From the NCBI GenBank assembly GCA_030323885.1, contig CM059199.1, forward strand, positions 1,422,423 through 1,486,422: a stretch of 64,000 bases of DNA, read 5' to 3'. The notes beneath the pieces are model-generated. The model was not told where the DNA came from. It saw nothing but the letters and a program-made list of their open reading frames with translations, and did no database searches. Source of the stretch: Branchipolynoe longqiensis (Eukaryota; Annelida; Polychaeta; Phyllodocida; Polynoidae). Positions 34,549-45,869 of the stretch are shown piece by piece (the first letter of the stretch is position 1; each line of letters opens with the position of its first letter). Position numbers and translations under genes: made by a program.

Positions 34549-35138
34549 AAAAACTTAGCCATATATTATCAAATTACTGCAAGGTAGATTCTTTACCAAA
34601 TTAACTTAATATAATTTATCTTTACAAAAAGAGGAAGGACATCAAAATCATGGGGCTGTGCAAGTTTAATCTTCACGACCAAAATTTACTACAATTTTCT
34701 TTTTTAAATTTCCAGTAAACAATTGTCTACTTTGTCTTAGTTATGTCTTTTCCTTGAGGTACAGATGCTCATCATATCGAATGTACAAGTGTGTGCATAT
34801 AATACTAGCGACGTTAACACGCAACCGTGATCCGTCCTAAAGAACTCGTTACTATTTGGGAATAGATTATAATGTCAGTTATATGCGACAACTACTTCAA
34901 TCGAAGCATTTTGCGCTTGTGGAACAATCTAGCTTTTCGCTGCGGATCACCGAAAATTATATCATTTTAATCAGAACTTTGGAAACTGCCCCTAGCTACA
35001 TGGCACCGGTAGAAACTTGTTACAGATAGGCCCTACTATTATGAAACTACCCCAGATTAAAAAGCGTTCATGTATGAGTCCTCTCTCTTGGCGTTAAATA
35101 CATTCTGCGTTCTGCATTAGACACAGTCCTTGACCAGA
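34317..35138. other. Non-coding stretch with (TA)n
   Basis: (TA)n tracts lie at 34486-34546. No gene recognised. Confidence 0.5.
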
Positions 35139-35355
35139 CGGGATGGCCGAATGAGTTAGAGCGTCCGTCTCCCGTGCTGGTAGGTCGTGGGGTCGAACCC
35201 TGGTCCAGTCAAACCGATGGCTTTAAAATTAATACTTGCCGCTTCCTAGCCAGGCATTCGGTATTAATAGGATAGGGCAAGGACTGGTTGGTTCAGTGTC
35301 AGGATAATGTGACTGAGTGAGATATCAGGTCATGGTGCCGGTGGCCTGGTTTCCC
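35139..35355 (+). repeat. SINE-B copy, 3' truncated
   Basis: A well-preserved head (GACGGGATGGCCGAATGAG; B box GGGTCGAACCC) and body to GGTGGCCTGGTTTCCC. It stops there and joins the 3' half of an M1 MITE. Confidence 0.9.
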
Positions 35356-35504
35356 AATTGACTCAGTATTTATTGCCTTCTACGCAGAAACAAATGCTTA
35401 ATAAGTGCATCAGTATCTAAGTTACATATATGTAAAATCAAATCTAGATAATTGGTTTGGTTTTGAAAATTTGATATTTCATCAGACTATGCAGCTTTAA
35501 TGTT
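35356..35504 (+). mobile_element. M1 MITE, 3' half
   Basis: ATTGACTCAGTATTTATTGC through ATCAGACTATGCAGCTTTAA equals the M1 right half. It abuts a truncated SINE-B. Confidence 0.85.
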
Positions 35505-35870
35505 ATAAGCAGGTAGGATATTCCTTATCTAATATGTATATTACAGTCATAAATAACTAACTAGAATTAAAATAGAAAAACTAGTAATACCACTGTATAT
35601 TTATTATATGAAGCGAGTTCGAATTGGCCAAGTGAAACTAATGACGTCAGCATTCTTACAATGTCGTTACCTAACCTAGCCCCTGCCATCACTACGATCG
35701 TAGGATCTAAAACCCCAACATACAGTCACTAGGATAGGGCGAGGAGCAGTGGAAGGAACCATTCATTGTCCATCATTGAAATTGACTCAGCTTAATCTAC
35801 GAATGTAATCCAACAAAATGAAAGGGGAGCGGAATCAAATTCGATCACACCCGAGAGGGCGGTGCTTGTT
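35505..35870. other. Non-coding with chimeric SINE tail
   Basis: 35730-35800 holds GGATAGGGCGAGGAGCAGTG and ATTGTCCATCATTGAAATT, a decayed tail of the chimeric SINE type. Otherwise nothing recognised. Confidence 0.55.
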
Positions 35871-36480
35871 TATTGGGTTTTTACATCCTAGCAGTATCTA
35901 AGGTCATATATCAGGATGAGTGCCGACGTGTGAGAGCGCGCGCTCATTGTGAGCTTACAGTGCTGCCCCATTGGGATACCAGGCTGCCCGCAACCAGATC
36001 CACTTCCCCACTCAGTCATATTATCATAACACTGAGCCAACCCGTCCTGGCCCTACCCAAGTAATGCCGAGTGCCAGGCTAGGTGTTTCTTGTTTTACGT
36101 CCTAGCAACATCTAAGGTCATATCAGGACGGGTACCGACTTGTGACAATCCGCACTCATGGCGACTTTATAGTGCTGCCCCACTGGAAGACCAGGCTGCC
36201 AGCACATTGTCCTGATACTGAACCAACCAGTCCTTGCCCTATCCTAATAATGCCGAGCGCCAGGCTAGGAAGCAACCAGTATAAATTTTTACGTCATTGG
36301 TTTAACTCGACCACAGTTCGAACCCACGATCTACCAACACGGGAGATGGACGCTCAAACTCATTTGGCCATTCCGTCTGGTCGACAGGCTAGGTAGCGAC
36401 ATGTATAAATTTGGTAAGTCATTGGATTGACGCAACCAGGATTCCGAACTCCGTACCTTCCACACTCCAGGGGAAACCTC
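35871..36480 (-). repeat. Three SINE-B copies in a row
   Basis: On the - strand: a partial copy (35871-36066), a near full-length copy (36091-36396, with head CAGACGGAATGGCCAAATGA), and a fragment (36381-36480) beginning again at CAGGCTAGGTAGCGAC. The last two share a border, so one probably inserted into or recombined with the other. Confidence 0.85.
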
Positions 36481-37050
36481 CCTCTTACAGACACAGCCGA
36501 AAGGGAGAACTAACCCTGTTTGGCCCCGGGTGGTTTTCCCACTTCGGAGGGGTTGGCCACTGGAGGAGGTGGAGGAGGAGGAGGAGGAGGACCTGTTGAG
36601 AAAGTAGATTTGAGGGTTCTTTGCGCATTCATTAAGTCAGGGCACGCAGCGAAATTGGACGCTAGCGGTGGCGAAGAAAGTAGCCGGCCCCTGAGGTAGT
36701 AAGGCCGGGCGGGCAGGCGGGCGGGCGAAGATTCGCCCCGGGGAGGGGGGGGGGGGGGGGGGAGCCGGGGGGAAGGTGAGTTGGGGGCCCGGGAGGGCGT
36801 CTACGGACCGGGGCCCCGGGCTCCCTAGGGTTGGACGGACACTGGAGGCGGGCGGCCGGAGAGCCGAGGTGTTTGTCCGGCCTACTCTGGAAGGCCATAT
36901 TTCGTGATTAAACCCACGCCCAGGGAGGAGGGTGTGATGGGGCGCGGGTGTGAAGGGAGTGTGGAAGTACTGTGAAGAGTGTCTGAGGTGGTGGTGGGAG
37001 AGTGGTGGTGGTGGCTGGGGGGGGGGGGGGGGGGGCTACTGGGACTGAAT
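36481..37050. promoter_or_regulatory. GC-rich region with (GGA)n and long G runs
   Basis: (GGA)n lies at 36559-36595. CpG-rich sequence spans 36690-36880 (GGCGGGCGGGCGAAG, CGCCCCGGGG), with G runs at 36745-36762 and 37017-37035. It is a possible CpG island or G-quadruplex region. No exon assigned. Confidence 0.35.
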
Positions 37051-37430
37051 GCAAAGCAGGGAGGGCTCTGATTGCCACACGTCGGGACTTTCTCGTATGA
37101 GAAAGTGTGTGTGTTTTGGAGGGAGGAGAGTGGGGAAGGAGAGGGGAGGGGAGGAGAATGGGAGGATGAGGAGGAGGAGAGGTGATGACAGGAGAGAATG
37201 GGAGAGGTGGGGTAGGGTGGGATGTGGAGGGCGTGGGGAGGGAAGGAGGAGAGGAGAGCGGTGGGATGTAGAGGGGTGGGGAGGGTAGAGGTGGGGAGGG
37301 AGGGGAAGGTAGAGGTGGGGAGGAGGTGGAGAACGGAGGGGTGGGGTGGGGGTGGTGGTGTGCAAAAATTGCCCGCACCTGAAGGAAAGGAACCTGCTGG
37401 AAAAGTGGGACACAAATCGACATTCTGCTT
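37051..37430. repeat. Purine-rich (GGGGA/GGTGG) low-complexity DNA
   Basis: Strand-asymmetric G/A-rich DNA. The proline/serine-rich frames on the - strand come from composition. Confidence 0.8.
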
Positions 37431-37436
37431 CTTTCT

Positions 37437-37442
37437 TTCTTG

Positions 37443-37493
<51 letters not shown>

Positions 37494-37595
37494 TATTCAT
37501 TTCTTTATTTCTTGCTTTCTTTCTTTATTTCTTCCTTTTTCTTTCTTTCTCTTCCTCTTTCTTTTCTTTCTTCTTTTCTTTCTTTCTTTCTTTTA
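37437..37595. repeat. (TTTC)n microsatellite
   Basis: A long TTTC array, perfect over about 37437-37495 and then imperfect. Confidence 0.97.
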
Positions 37596-37879
37596 TTTAA
37601 ACTGGATCTTGATTGATCTAAATATTTAAACTATAATTACATTCTCCAGCTGGGGTTGTTTTGCTTCCACACACGGAATGGCCGCTCGGCTCCTTCAGAC
37701 GCAAATGAGAACATCGACCAAAGTTCGGAGCTTCCAAGTCCATCTAAGCTTTTCTCTAAACCTGATTACAAATTGTCAGTCGTCTTTGGTTTATTCTCTT
37801 CTGGGCGAATTGTGGGGTGTTTTTTTCTTTCTCTCTTTTCGCTTCAAGTGGTGGTGGGCCCGTTTAGCAAAGACTAGTG

Positions 37880-38575
37880 AAAAAAGAAACGTGGCAGAAC
37901 ATGTATTAGCTCCAAAATGATGGGAATCTATTGCCTTTTGTCGCTATGGTAAATGCATATATACTAAGAATGGTACAGATGGTAATGGAGGAATCGTGAA
38001 GGGACTTACTGACACTGCCACTTCGGTAAGTCAACTGAACAGATATAATGCAGATATATATATATATAATATTCATATATATTTAACCGTTATAATATTC
38101 ATTTATATATTTAACCGTTATATGCGTTCATATATATTTAATCAATATAGGCATATATATATATATACATAGATATTAGATAAGTGTGCATCTATTGCCT
38201 TTTGTCGCTATGGTAAATGCATATATACTAAGAATGGTATAGATGGTATTGGAGGAATCGCGAAGGGGACTTACACTGCCACTTCGGTAAGTCAACTGAA
38301 CACTTATATAATGCATATATATATATATATAAATATATATAATATATAATATTCATATATATATTAGATAAGTATGCATTATATAAGTGTTCAGGAGACT
38401 TACCAAAGTGGTGTCGCATCAGTAAGTCCCCATTCCGATTTCTTCGTTACCATCAATACCATTCTTAGTATATATGCATTTACCGCACAAACAAAAGGCA
38501 ACAGATTCCGGTCATTGTGTAATGCTAATACATGTTCTACCACGTTTCTTTGTGTATCACGGCTAATTCTATCAT
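37880..38575. mobile_element. Fold-back element with ~160-base arms
   Basis: The left arm (37880-38040; AAACGTGGCAGAACATGTAT, GCATATATACTAAGAATGGT, GGACTTACTGA) is inverted at about 38385-38565 (ATACATGTTCTACCACGTTT, ACCATTCTTAGTATATATGC). A second direct copy of the inner left arm lies at 38185-38310, with AT-rich repeats between. Long terminal inverted repeats with internal repeats are the hallmark of fold-back elements. Confidence 0.75.
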
Positions 38576-38631
38576 GAGCAGTATGTGGAGTGTGTATATA
38601 TATCCACAATCGATTTGTTGCCAGTCACAAT

Positions 38632-39124
38632 AGCCCTGTTTACACGGGCGATTTAAAACGTTTCATATGAAACCACTTGCCTAGATCGACACACATTTGG
38701 CGTGTAAACGCGACTCTGAGGCGTTTTAGGGCTGAATCGATTCATATGAAACGTTTCATCTAGACCTCCTCGCGAGGTAGTATAGATGAAGCGTTTCAGC
38801 TGGTTCCCGGCAGTGTTAGGGCCCGATTAGGCCAAAATCTAGTGAATGCGATCATATTTAACAGAATTTCATACTCAAATAATGAAATTTAATTAAATTA
38901 ACCTTAAATTCCAAGCGATATTAACGTAGCAGCTACATCTGAGTCGAATCGACGAGTGTAAACTAAACACATAGCAGTGCTCACCGGCTACAGGCGCACC
39001 ACAGGCTGCTGGTTCCCGGCGCCAAAACACTTTTTAAACTCTGTCCGTGTAAACGCGCCTCTAAAACGCTTCATATAAATCGCCTTGTCTAGAACGTTTC
39101 ACAATTCCCCGTGTAAACACGGCT
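38632..39124. mobile_element. Harbinger-like MITE
   Basis: The left end AGCCCTGTTTACACGGG and the right end CCCGTGTAAACACGGCT are inverted. AAT flanks both sides, a 3-bp duplication as in PIF/Harbinger elements (usually TWA). The interior has repeated AAACGTTTCATATGAAAC-type palindromes. Confidence 0.7.
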
Positions 39125-39189
39125 AATGAAGGACAAGTTTTCAAGCATTGATTTATTTGAAGAAGAGATTGATTGGTTGGTGGTGGTTT

Positions 39190-41030
39190 AACTTCATTTC
39201 GACAGCAAGAGATTCAAGGTGAAAGTGGTATCTATGCACTCAGTCTGTTCAGTCACATTCACAGGAAGATGCATGATATACATTTACTTGAAACACTAAC
39301 CCATTTCGGTGCGGTCACTATTGTTATAGGTTTTCGGCTGATACTAGCGTGGATATCTCGTGGTCAAAATATAATTCATTTCGATGTCCCAAAACTATTT
39401 ACGAAGATCTACTTTGTCACTGACGACTGGAGAATTGGTGATCTCTCACAAGTGGATGTTCGAACCCAACAACTCCTTCCAGCGCAAAACTATTTACGGA
39501 GATCTACTTCGTCACTGACGACTGGAGAATTGGTGATCTCTCACAAGTGGATGTTCGATCCCAACAACTCCTTCCAGCAAGGTCACTGTATATTATTTTA
39601 AGCTCGTAGCAGAGTGGGGATAGGTTCTCATTTAAATAGAATTCATTTCAATGACACTGACCTATTTACATATATTTCTTGTTTAGTCAATGGCGATGGA
39701 AGAATTGCTGGTTCTCCACAAGAGGATGCTTGATTTGACAGACACTCAAAGCTAACATATTGCAGTATTTTCAACTGGTAGCAGGTGTGGGTTCTCATTT
39801 AAATAGAATTCATTTCAATGACGCCAACCTATTTACATATATTTCTTGTTTAGTCAATGGCGGTGGAAGAATTGCTGGTTCTCCACCAGAGGATGCTTGA
39901 TTCGACAGACACTCAACGCTAACATATTGCAGTATTTTCAACTGGTAGCGGGTGTGGGTTCTCATTTAAATAGAATTAAATTCAATGACACCGACCTATT
40001 TACATGTATTTTTTGTCTAGTCAATGGCGATGGAAGAATTGCTGGTTCTCTACAAGAGGATGCTTGATTCGACAGACACGCAAAGCTAACATATTGCAGT
40101 ATTTTCAACTGGTAGCAGGTGTGGGTTCTCATTTAAATAGAATTCATTTCAATGACACCAACCTATTTACATATATTTCTTGTTTAGTCAATGGCGATGG
40201 AAGAATTGCTGCTATCCGAGAAGAGGCTGCTCGAGCCAACAAACAAACTTGCAATGATAATCCCTTCCATTACATTTGGTTGGTAGCGAGTGTGGTTTCT
40301 TGTTTAAATAGATTTAATTTCGATCACACAATACTATTTACATATAGATCTCTGTTTAGTCAATGGCGACCGAAGAATTGCTGGTATCCCACAAGAGGAT
40401 CTCAATCGAAACAACTTGCAACGCCAACCCATTCCACTATTTTCAGCATGGTATCGGGGGTGGTTTAAATATAATTCATTTTAATCAGACAAAACTATTT
40501 ACGTATCTCTGTTTATTCAATGGTGGCTGAAGAATTGCTGGTATCCCACAAGATGATCTCAATCCAACCAACTTGCAACGCCAAACCATTCCACTATTTT
40601 CAGCATGGTATCGAGGGTGGTTTAAATATAATTCATTTTAATCAGACAAAACTATTTACGTATCTCTGTTTATTCAATGGTGACTGAAGAATTGCTGGTA
40701 TCCCACAAGATGATCTCAATCCAACCAATTTGCAACGCCAAACCCTTCCAGTATTTTCAGCATGGTATCGAGGGTTGTTTAAATATAATTCATTTTAATC
40801 ACACAAAACTATTTACGTATCTCTGTTTATTCAATGGCAACTGAAGAATTGCTGGATCTCAATCCAATCAACTTGCAACGCCAACCCGTTCCAGTATTTT
40901 CAACTGGTATCAGGAGGTGGGTTAAATATTATTCATTTTAATGCGGCACAATTATTTACGAATCTCTGTTTAGTCAATGGCGACCGAAGAATTACTGGTA
41001 TCCTTCAAGAGGATCCTCAATCCAACAAAC
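39190..41030. repeat. ~165-base satellite array, about eleven units
   Basis: AGTCAATGGCGATGGAAGAA or close variants start units near 39684, 39853, 40018, 40186, 40358, 40508, 40671, 40830 and 40972. More diverged units cover 39330-39600. Units also share AATTCATTTCAATGACAC and CTATTTACATATATTTCT. Frames at 39173-39601 and 40004-40468 are open only because the period is near a multiple of three. Confidence 0.93.
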
Positions 41031-41633
41031 TCTCCACACCCACACCCACTCACACCCACACACCCACTCACACCCACACATCCAGGACCTTTAAAGAGGA
41101 GTTACGCCGACACGGGAATTAATATGCGTCTTCTGGATAAAATATAGCTGGTGCTCATAAATACTTCAGCCTGCCCCGACGTGCGTTATTCCGCGTCCTC
41201 CGGCCCAGGTGACTGTAGCCCGGGCCCGCCGAGAAACGAAGATTTAGACCATTCCTTCATCATCGAATCCGACAGAAATATCTATTTTTTCAGAATTCAT
41301 CGCTGCGAACTGTCCAGGAGAGAGAAAACATAAATAAATACGATCCCCCGACGAATAAAAGGTACTTGAAGGTGGTGGGGGTTGCGGAGGGGGGAATGGT
41401 GGAGGATGGCGGAGTCGGTCGCACCCACCGACCCTGGAGCAGTAGGATCCGATAGCCTGGAGCAGCCAGACCAGTCAGTCTTCTCCTCCCCCCCCCCTGT
41501 GTTTACAGGATCGACCCCCGTGTTATTTCTTCCTCCGGTGGGGTTGCACCGGTTCCTCCGGGGGGGGGGGGGTTGTACCGGTGACCCGGTCGCGGGTTTT
41601 TTGTAGGACATCTCTATGTCGTTTGTTTGATTG
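41031..41633. other. Non-coding stretch, partly CpG-rich
   Basis: A CACACCCACT repeat lies at 41033-41080. A moderately CpG-rich segment (41170-41600) includes C and G runs. No gene recognised. Confidence 0.4.
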
Positions 41634-41946
41634 TTTTTGTTATCCATCCTAGCAACATCTAAGGTCATATCAGGACGGGTACCGACTTGTGACAGTGCGC
41701 ACTCATGGCAACTTTAAAGTGCTGCCCCACTGGAAGACCAGGCCACAGCACTATGACCTGATATCCCACTCAGTCACATTATCCTGACACTGAGCCAACC
41801 AGTCCTTGCCCTATCCTAATAATGCCGAGCACCAGGCTAGGAAGCGATAAGTATAAATTTTTAAGTCATTGGATGGAATCGACCAGGGTTCGAACCTACG
41901 ATCTACCAACACGGGAGACGGACGCTCTAATGTATTATGTGGACTG
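41634..41946 (-). repeat. SINE-B copy
   Basis: The complement shows the SINE-B tail (ATCCTAGCAACATCTAAGGT), body (CACTCAGTCACATTATCCTG) and B box (GGGTTCGAACC) up to the head (CGGGAGACGGACGCTCTAAT). The last few head bases are missing. Confidence 0.9.
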
Positions 41947-41999
41947 GTCACCAGCCACTTATGACAACGCCGATCTGCGGCGTTTCCATCACGTCTGCT

Positions 42000-42110
42000 T
42001 TGAATCTGTGTGTGGGTGTGGGTTGGTGTTTGTGTGTGAAGGAGGGGACGGGTGTGGGTGGGTGGGTGGGTGGGTGGGGGAATGTCGTTATGGGGAAGAT
42101 GTACGGTGGG
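42000..42110. repeat. GGGTGTGGG / GGTGGGTGGG run
   Basis: G/T-rich low-complexity DNA with consecutive GGGT units at about 42053-42078. Confidence 0.8.
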
Positions 42111-42960
42111 AGCTGAGGGGTAAGAAGAGGGGGGGGGGAGCGGGAGAGAGGGGAACAACGAGAGAGGATGTGTAATGAGGGAGAGGAGAGGGAATGAGAG
42201 GGGGGGGGAGAGAATCAACGAGAGACGAGGGGTAATGAGGGAGAGGAGAGGGAGGGAGAGAGAGAGGATCAACGGGGGGCGAGGGGTAAGGAGGGAGGGA
42301 GAGAGAGGGAACAACGAGAGAAGGGGGTAAGGAGAAAGAGGAGAAGGAGTGAGAGGGAGGGAGAGAGGATCAACGAGAGCCGAGGGGTAAGGAGAGAGGG
42401 AGGGAGAGAGGGGAACAGCGATAGAGGAGGGGTAATGAGGGAGAGAAAGGGGAATGAGAGGGAGGGAGAGATAGGATCAACGAGAGACGAGGGGTAAGGA
42501 GACAGGAGCGTGAATGAAAGAGGGAGGGGGCGATGGGAACAACGAGAGAGGGGGGGGGGGTAAGGAGAAAGAGGAGAGGGGGTGAGATAGGGAGTTGAGA
42601 GATGGGAACAACGAGAGAGGGGGTTAAGGAGAGAGGAGATGGAGTGAGAGCGGGAGAGAGGGGAACAACGAGAGAGGAGGAACGGGAGAAGGAGTCGGAA
42701 CAAGGGCCGGAGAGAAAGGGAGGAAGATACGAGACAGTGAGAGGGAACGGGGGAGGGAGAGGTGACAGCCAGCGGGAGAGGGGCAGAGAAAGAGCGGGGG
42801 AGAGGGAGGGAATAGAGAGAGCAGCGGAGGAGGTAATAGAGAGATGGAGACAGGGGAAGAGAGGGGGGCGGGAGGAGATAGAGAGTGATATAGGGTGAGT
42901 GGTAGGAGAGAAGGGATAGAGAGGGAGGGTGCGAGTTGGGGAGACGGGTGTGGAGTGAGT
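42111..42960. repeat. Purine-rich minisatellite, ~50-60-base units
   Basis: About ten units share GAGAGAGGGGAACAACGAGA or GAGGATCAACGAGAGACGAG followed by GGGGTAAGGAG. A-to-C interruptions at the CAACG box mark unit starts near 42153, 42214, 42267, 42308, 42366, 42477, 42536, 42605 and 42663. The long - strand frames (245 and 420 aa) cross this array and are compositional. Confidence 0.9.
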
Positions 42961-43310
42961 TACCACCGACCTGCGATTCGGGGTCCAAGATGCCTGGAAT
43001 GCGCAAAGTGAGGTTGGAGGTCGGGTGAGTAGGTGGGGGGGTGGGGTGGGTGGGAAGGGAGCTGGGTGGGGTGGGGAGGTAGCTGGGGTGGGGTGCGGAG
43101 GTAGTTGAGGTGGGGTGCGGAGGTAGCTGGGGTGGGGTGGGATGGGGGGATATGTGAGGTACATCAGATGGAGGAGGGTCCTCCAGGTGGTATGGAGGGG
43201 CAGTCTTGGTGGGGAATGGGGGGTGGAGGGAACTTGGTGGGGTAGGGCTGGTCTGACGAGGTGGGGGTGCGTGGGGTGGTGGGAGGTCCTGGGAGACAAA
43301 GAGGGGAAGG
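42961..43310. repeat. GGTGGGGTGGGG-rich DNA
   Basis: Repeated GGTAGCTGGGGTGGGGTG units at 43040-43150; G-quadruplex prone. Confidence 0.75.
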
Positions 43311-43640
43311 TTATAAGTCGGGCGCCGGCCGCCGCCAATCCCATTCTTCTAAGGTTTCTAATCAGAGATTTCCCCATTCGTCTGTGGCACTGATTGATTG
43401 ATGTAGGGGCCGAGTGCCCGGCGGGCCGCGCCGGCCGGCTGCCCCCGGCTCGCCGGCCCGCCCGCCCAGCCGGCCTCTGGCGTCCGGTGTCCACCGGCTT
43501 GGGTACAACCCCCTGCCCTTCAACCCTGTCTACGGTGTCTCTGTACATCCTGCCCGACCGCCGCCCGTCCCGCCTGTTCCCCCTCCACCTCCCACCCCTC
43601 TCCCCGCTCTCCTGACGGCATCCCTCCAGCACCCCCGCCG
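43311..43640. promoter_or_regulatory. CpG island
   Basis: Dense CpG and GC (GCGGGCCGCGCCGGCCGG at about 43419-43436). Both strands are open here. The - strand frame contains NQCHRRMGKSLIRNLRRMGL, which is not repetitive, but I recognise no family. It is a possible promoter or first exon. Confidence 0.35.
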
Positions 43641-44160
43641 CAGTTCCCCCGCCCCTCTCCCCGTTCTCTACCCCAGCGCCCCCTTCCCCTCCCCACCCCT
43701 CCCGTTGCCCCCTGTTCCCCGCTCACCCTCATCGCCCCTCCTGCTCCCTACTCCGGCCCCTCCTGCCCCCTACTCCGGCCCTTCCTGCCCTAACCACGGC
43801 CCCTCCCCTTATTGTCTCCCTAGGCTACCCTGCCCTCTCCTCCCACCCTCTCCTGACCTCCCCCCTCCCCCCCCCCCCCCCCACACACTCTCTCTCGCTC
43901 TCATACCCTCTCCCCCTCCCTCCCCAACCCCTCTCCCCCCGCCGCCCATACCCTCCCCTCTCGCTACGCTTACCCTCTCCTCCCGCCCTCCCCTGACCCC
44001 TCCCCCCACACACTCTCTCCCACTCCCCCTATCTTCCCCTGCCGCCGTCCCCTGCTTTCCCTCCCCTCCCCCATACCCTCTCCTCACCCGCTGCCCTCCC
44101 TCCCCTCCCCCACATTCCCCCAAGCCCAGCTATCCCCCCGCTGTTCCAAAGCAGTGACCT
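43641..44160. repeat. C-rich low-complexity DNA
   Basis: CCCCTCCC/CTCTCC-rich DNA with a C run at 43867-43882. The 247-aa proline-rich frame is a composition effect. Confidence 0.85.
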
Positions 44161-45262
44161 GGGGGCATTGTCCCATACATATTATACCCTGCCGCAACCG
44201 GCTCGATCTTCACTAATTTGTCATTGTGTCGCACATACCCCGCCGTCTGCAATCTGTCTGCTCGCCGATCTGTTGTGTCGTCGATGGTTTATGCCAGCTA
44301 ACCATGCCTTTCCACATCCCTGCACCCATCAATATATCCGCGCCACGATTCCATTTATGTCTCATATAACACACCGTTAACTAGAACGTGGTACAATCCC
44401 GCCATCTTGGTACATCACCTCTCCGATTACCCCGGTTTTGTTTTACTCATATCTCACCATCAAGCTCTCCCAATCAACAATTCCACCATCCTCACCCTCA
44501 CCCCCATCCTCGTCACAGTCATCGTCTCCCACATCACTGCCATGTCACTCATTGAATAACCACTAATTTGATGATTTTTTCCCTATACAAAACTGTGTCT
44601 CACAAACACCGAAATGTACTTAGAATAACACTGCAATTTCCTAGTTCTAACAATAAATAAATATTTAATTCTAAATAGTGTTGGTATTCCAGCTGAGATA
44701 CATTGGCGTCGTTATTTATTTAGGAGCATCTGTTTTGAATTTGCACGCCATCTCAGTGGAATTCTTTTATTTTTCCATGCGCTTCCACATAATCGAAAAT
44801 GTCCGTGGAATTTTGGATTATATATCTACAAATTTGCTACATTCAGACTTTGTAGGTCAGAAGTATAGACAGTGGTATAAGAAGTGTTTCTTTAAAAAAT
44901 GTACATTTGCAGAGCTTGGCAACTATTCCCATATCAGGGCAATGTTAGTACTAAATAAATATGCACTCCATACAATGCACTACTCCTATCAATTTAGTAT
45001 ATTTCTACATCTAACACTTTAGTATATTTCTACATCTCGGCACCTATTTCCAGATCAGAAAGTCATTATATATCATTTCTTTAATACTAAATATATAATC
45101 CTCAAATTGTGCTACTCTTCGATATTTGGTAGAGTAAAGAAACAAATATCTAAACTCACAGCGCCTGGTGGTATTGTAAGAAATTGGGTATATAGGGATT
45201 ACAGCCCCACTGTTTCCTCATCTGTATCTAAGGCCAAATATAAGCCCCTATATATATTTTTT
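44161..45262. other. Non-coding stretch
   Basis: No recognised gene. The frame at 44678-45022 (114 aa) has no domain I recognise and lies in AT-rich DNA. Confidence 0.45.
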
Positions 45263-45546
45263 AATTGGTGATCGTCCTTTTAAAATAAAAAGCTGGTTCG
45301 GGCGGGCGGTTTTTATTTGTAGTTTTGATGTAAATCTAGACGTAATACATAGCCAGACGCTATGGCAGAATGATGTCCGCCTCCCATTCTGGTAACTCGT
45401 GGGATTCGAACTCCTGGGTTCTAACCCTGGCCCAGTCAAACCAATGACTTACATATTTATACAAAACTTCAATTGCCCGACACATTTTTAAGAACAAATT
45501 CAGAGGCGGGCGATTTTTCAGGCACGGGCGGGGACGATCACCAATT
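45263..45546. mobile_element. MITE with perfect 15-base termini, carrying a SINE-B fragment
   Basis: AATTGGTGATCGTCC (45263-45277) is exactly inverted at 45532-45546. Subterminal GGGCGGGCGGTTTTTATTTG and GGCGGGCGATTTTTCAGG are also related. A SINE-B head fragment (45356-45452) lies inside. Confidence 0.8.
45356..45452 (+). repeat. SINE-B head fragment
   Basis: GCTATGGCAGAATGATGTCC (decayed A box), GGTTCTAACCC (B box) and AGTCAAACCAATGACTTA match SINE-B; the rest is absent. Confidence 0.75.
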
Positions 45547-45786
45547 CGTTTAATTTGGCTTAACTATCAATTTTTACATGAATGGAAATATAATAAATGG
45601 CACACTACAGTAATGTATGTTACTTACATATCAAATGATACAAATAAGGACAATAACACAAATGTAGGTTTCTCTCAATGATGTGGATATGCTTCCGGCT
45701 GCTGTAAACGGATATCGCCTCAATATTCTTTACTGAATTCCAGGCGCATGCGCATGCCCATACCTAAACCCTAACCAAAAAATGGG

Positions 45787-45858
45787 TAGCTGAGCGAGGT
45801 TTCGATCCTCGGACCTCTGGGTTCTGGGCTCAGCATGCTTCCACTGCACCGCTCTGCT
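45787..45858 (-). tRNA. tRNA-iMet-like pseudogene (SINE head), full length
   Basis: Exactly 72 bases from AGCAGAGCGGTGCAGTGGAA to CTCAGCTA on the - strand. The D-arm, anticodon stem (GAGCCCAGAACCC), variable loop (AGGTC) and T-arm (GAGGATCGAAACCTC) are all in place, as in animal initiator tRNA-Met. The anticodon reads CAG instead of CAT, and the acceptor stem has a mismatch. This argues for a SINE-borne pseudogene over a functional tRNA. Confidence 0.75.
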
Positions 45859-45869
45859 CTTATGTGAAA

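Noticed and set aside
35139..35230. Well-preserved tRNA-like sequence
   Set aside because: It is the head of a SINE-B copy: the same head and body recur many times in the window. It is not a tRNA gene.
37036..37629. Phe/Leu/Ser-rich and Lys/Glu/Arg-rich frames over the TTTC repeat
   Set aside because: Simple-repeat translation.
39173..40468. Two frames (142 and 154 aa) with repeated FSQWRWKNCWFSTRGC-like segments
   Set aside because: They follow a ~165-base satellite (55 codons), so the repeats in the protein mirror the DNA period. No start or domain evidence.
42269..43632. Long - strand frames (245 and 420 aa), serine/proline/leucine-rich
   Set aside because: Mostly translation of the purine-rich minisatellite. 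Only the CpG-rich first ~100 residues are non-repetitive, and they match no family I recognise.
43414..44157. 247-aa proline-rich + strand frame
   Set aside because: Composition effect of C-rich low-complexity DNA.
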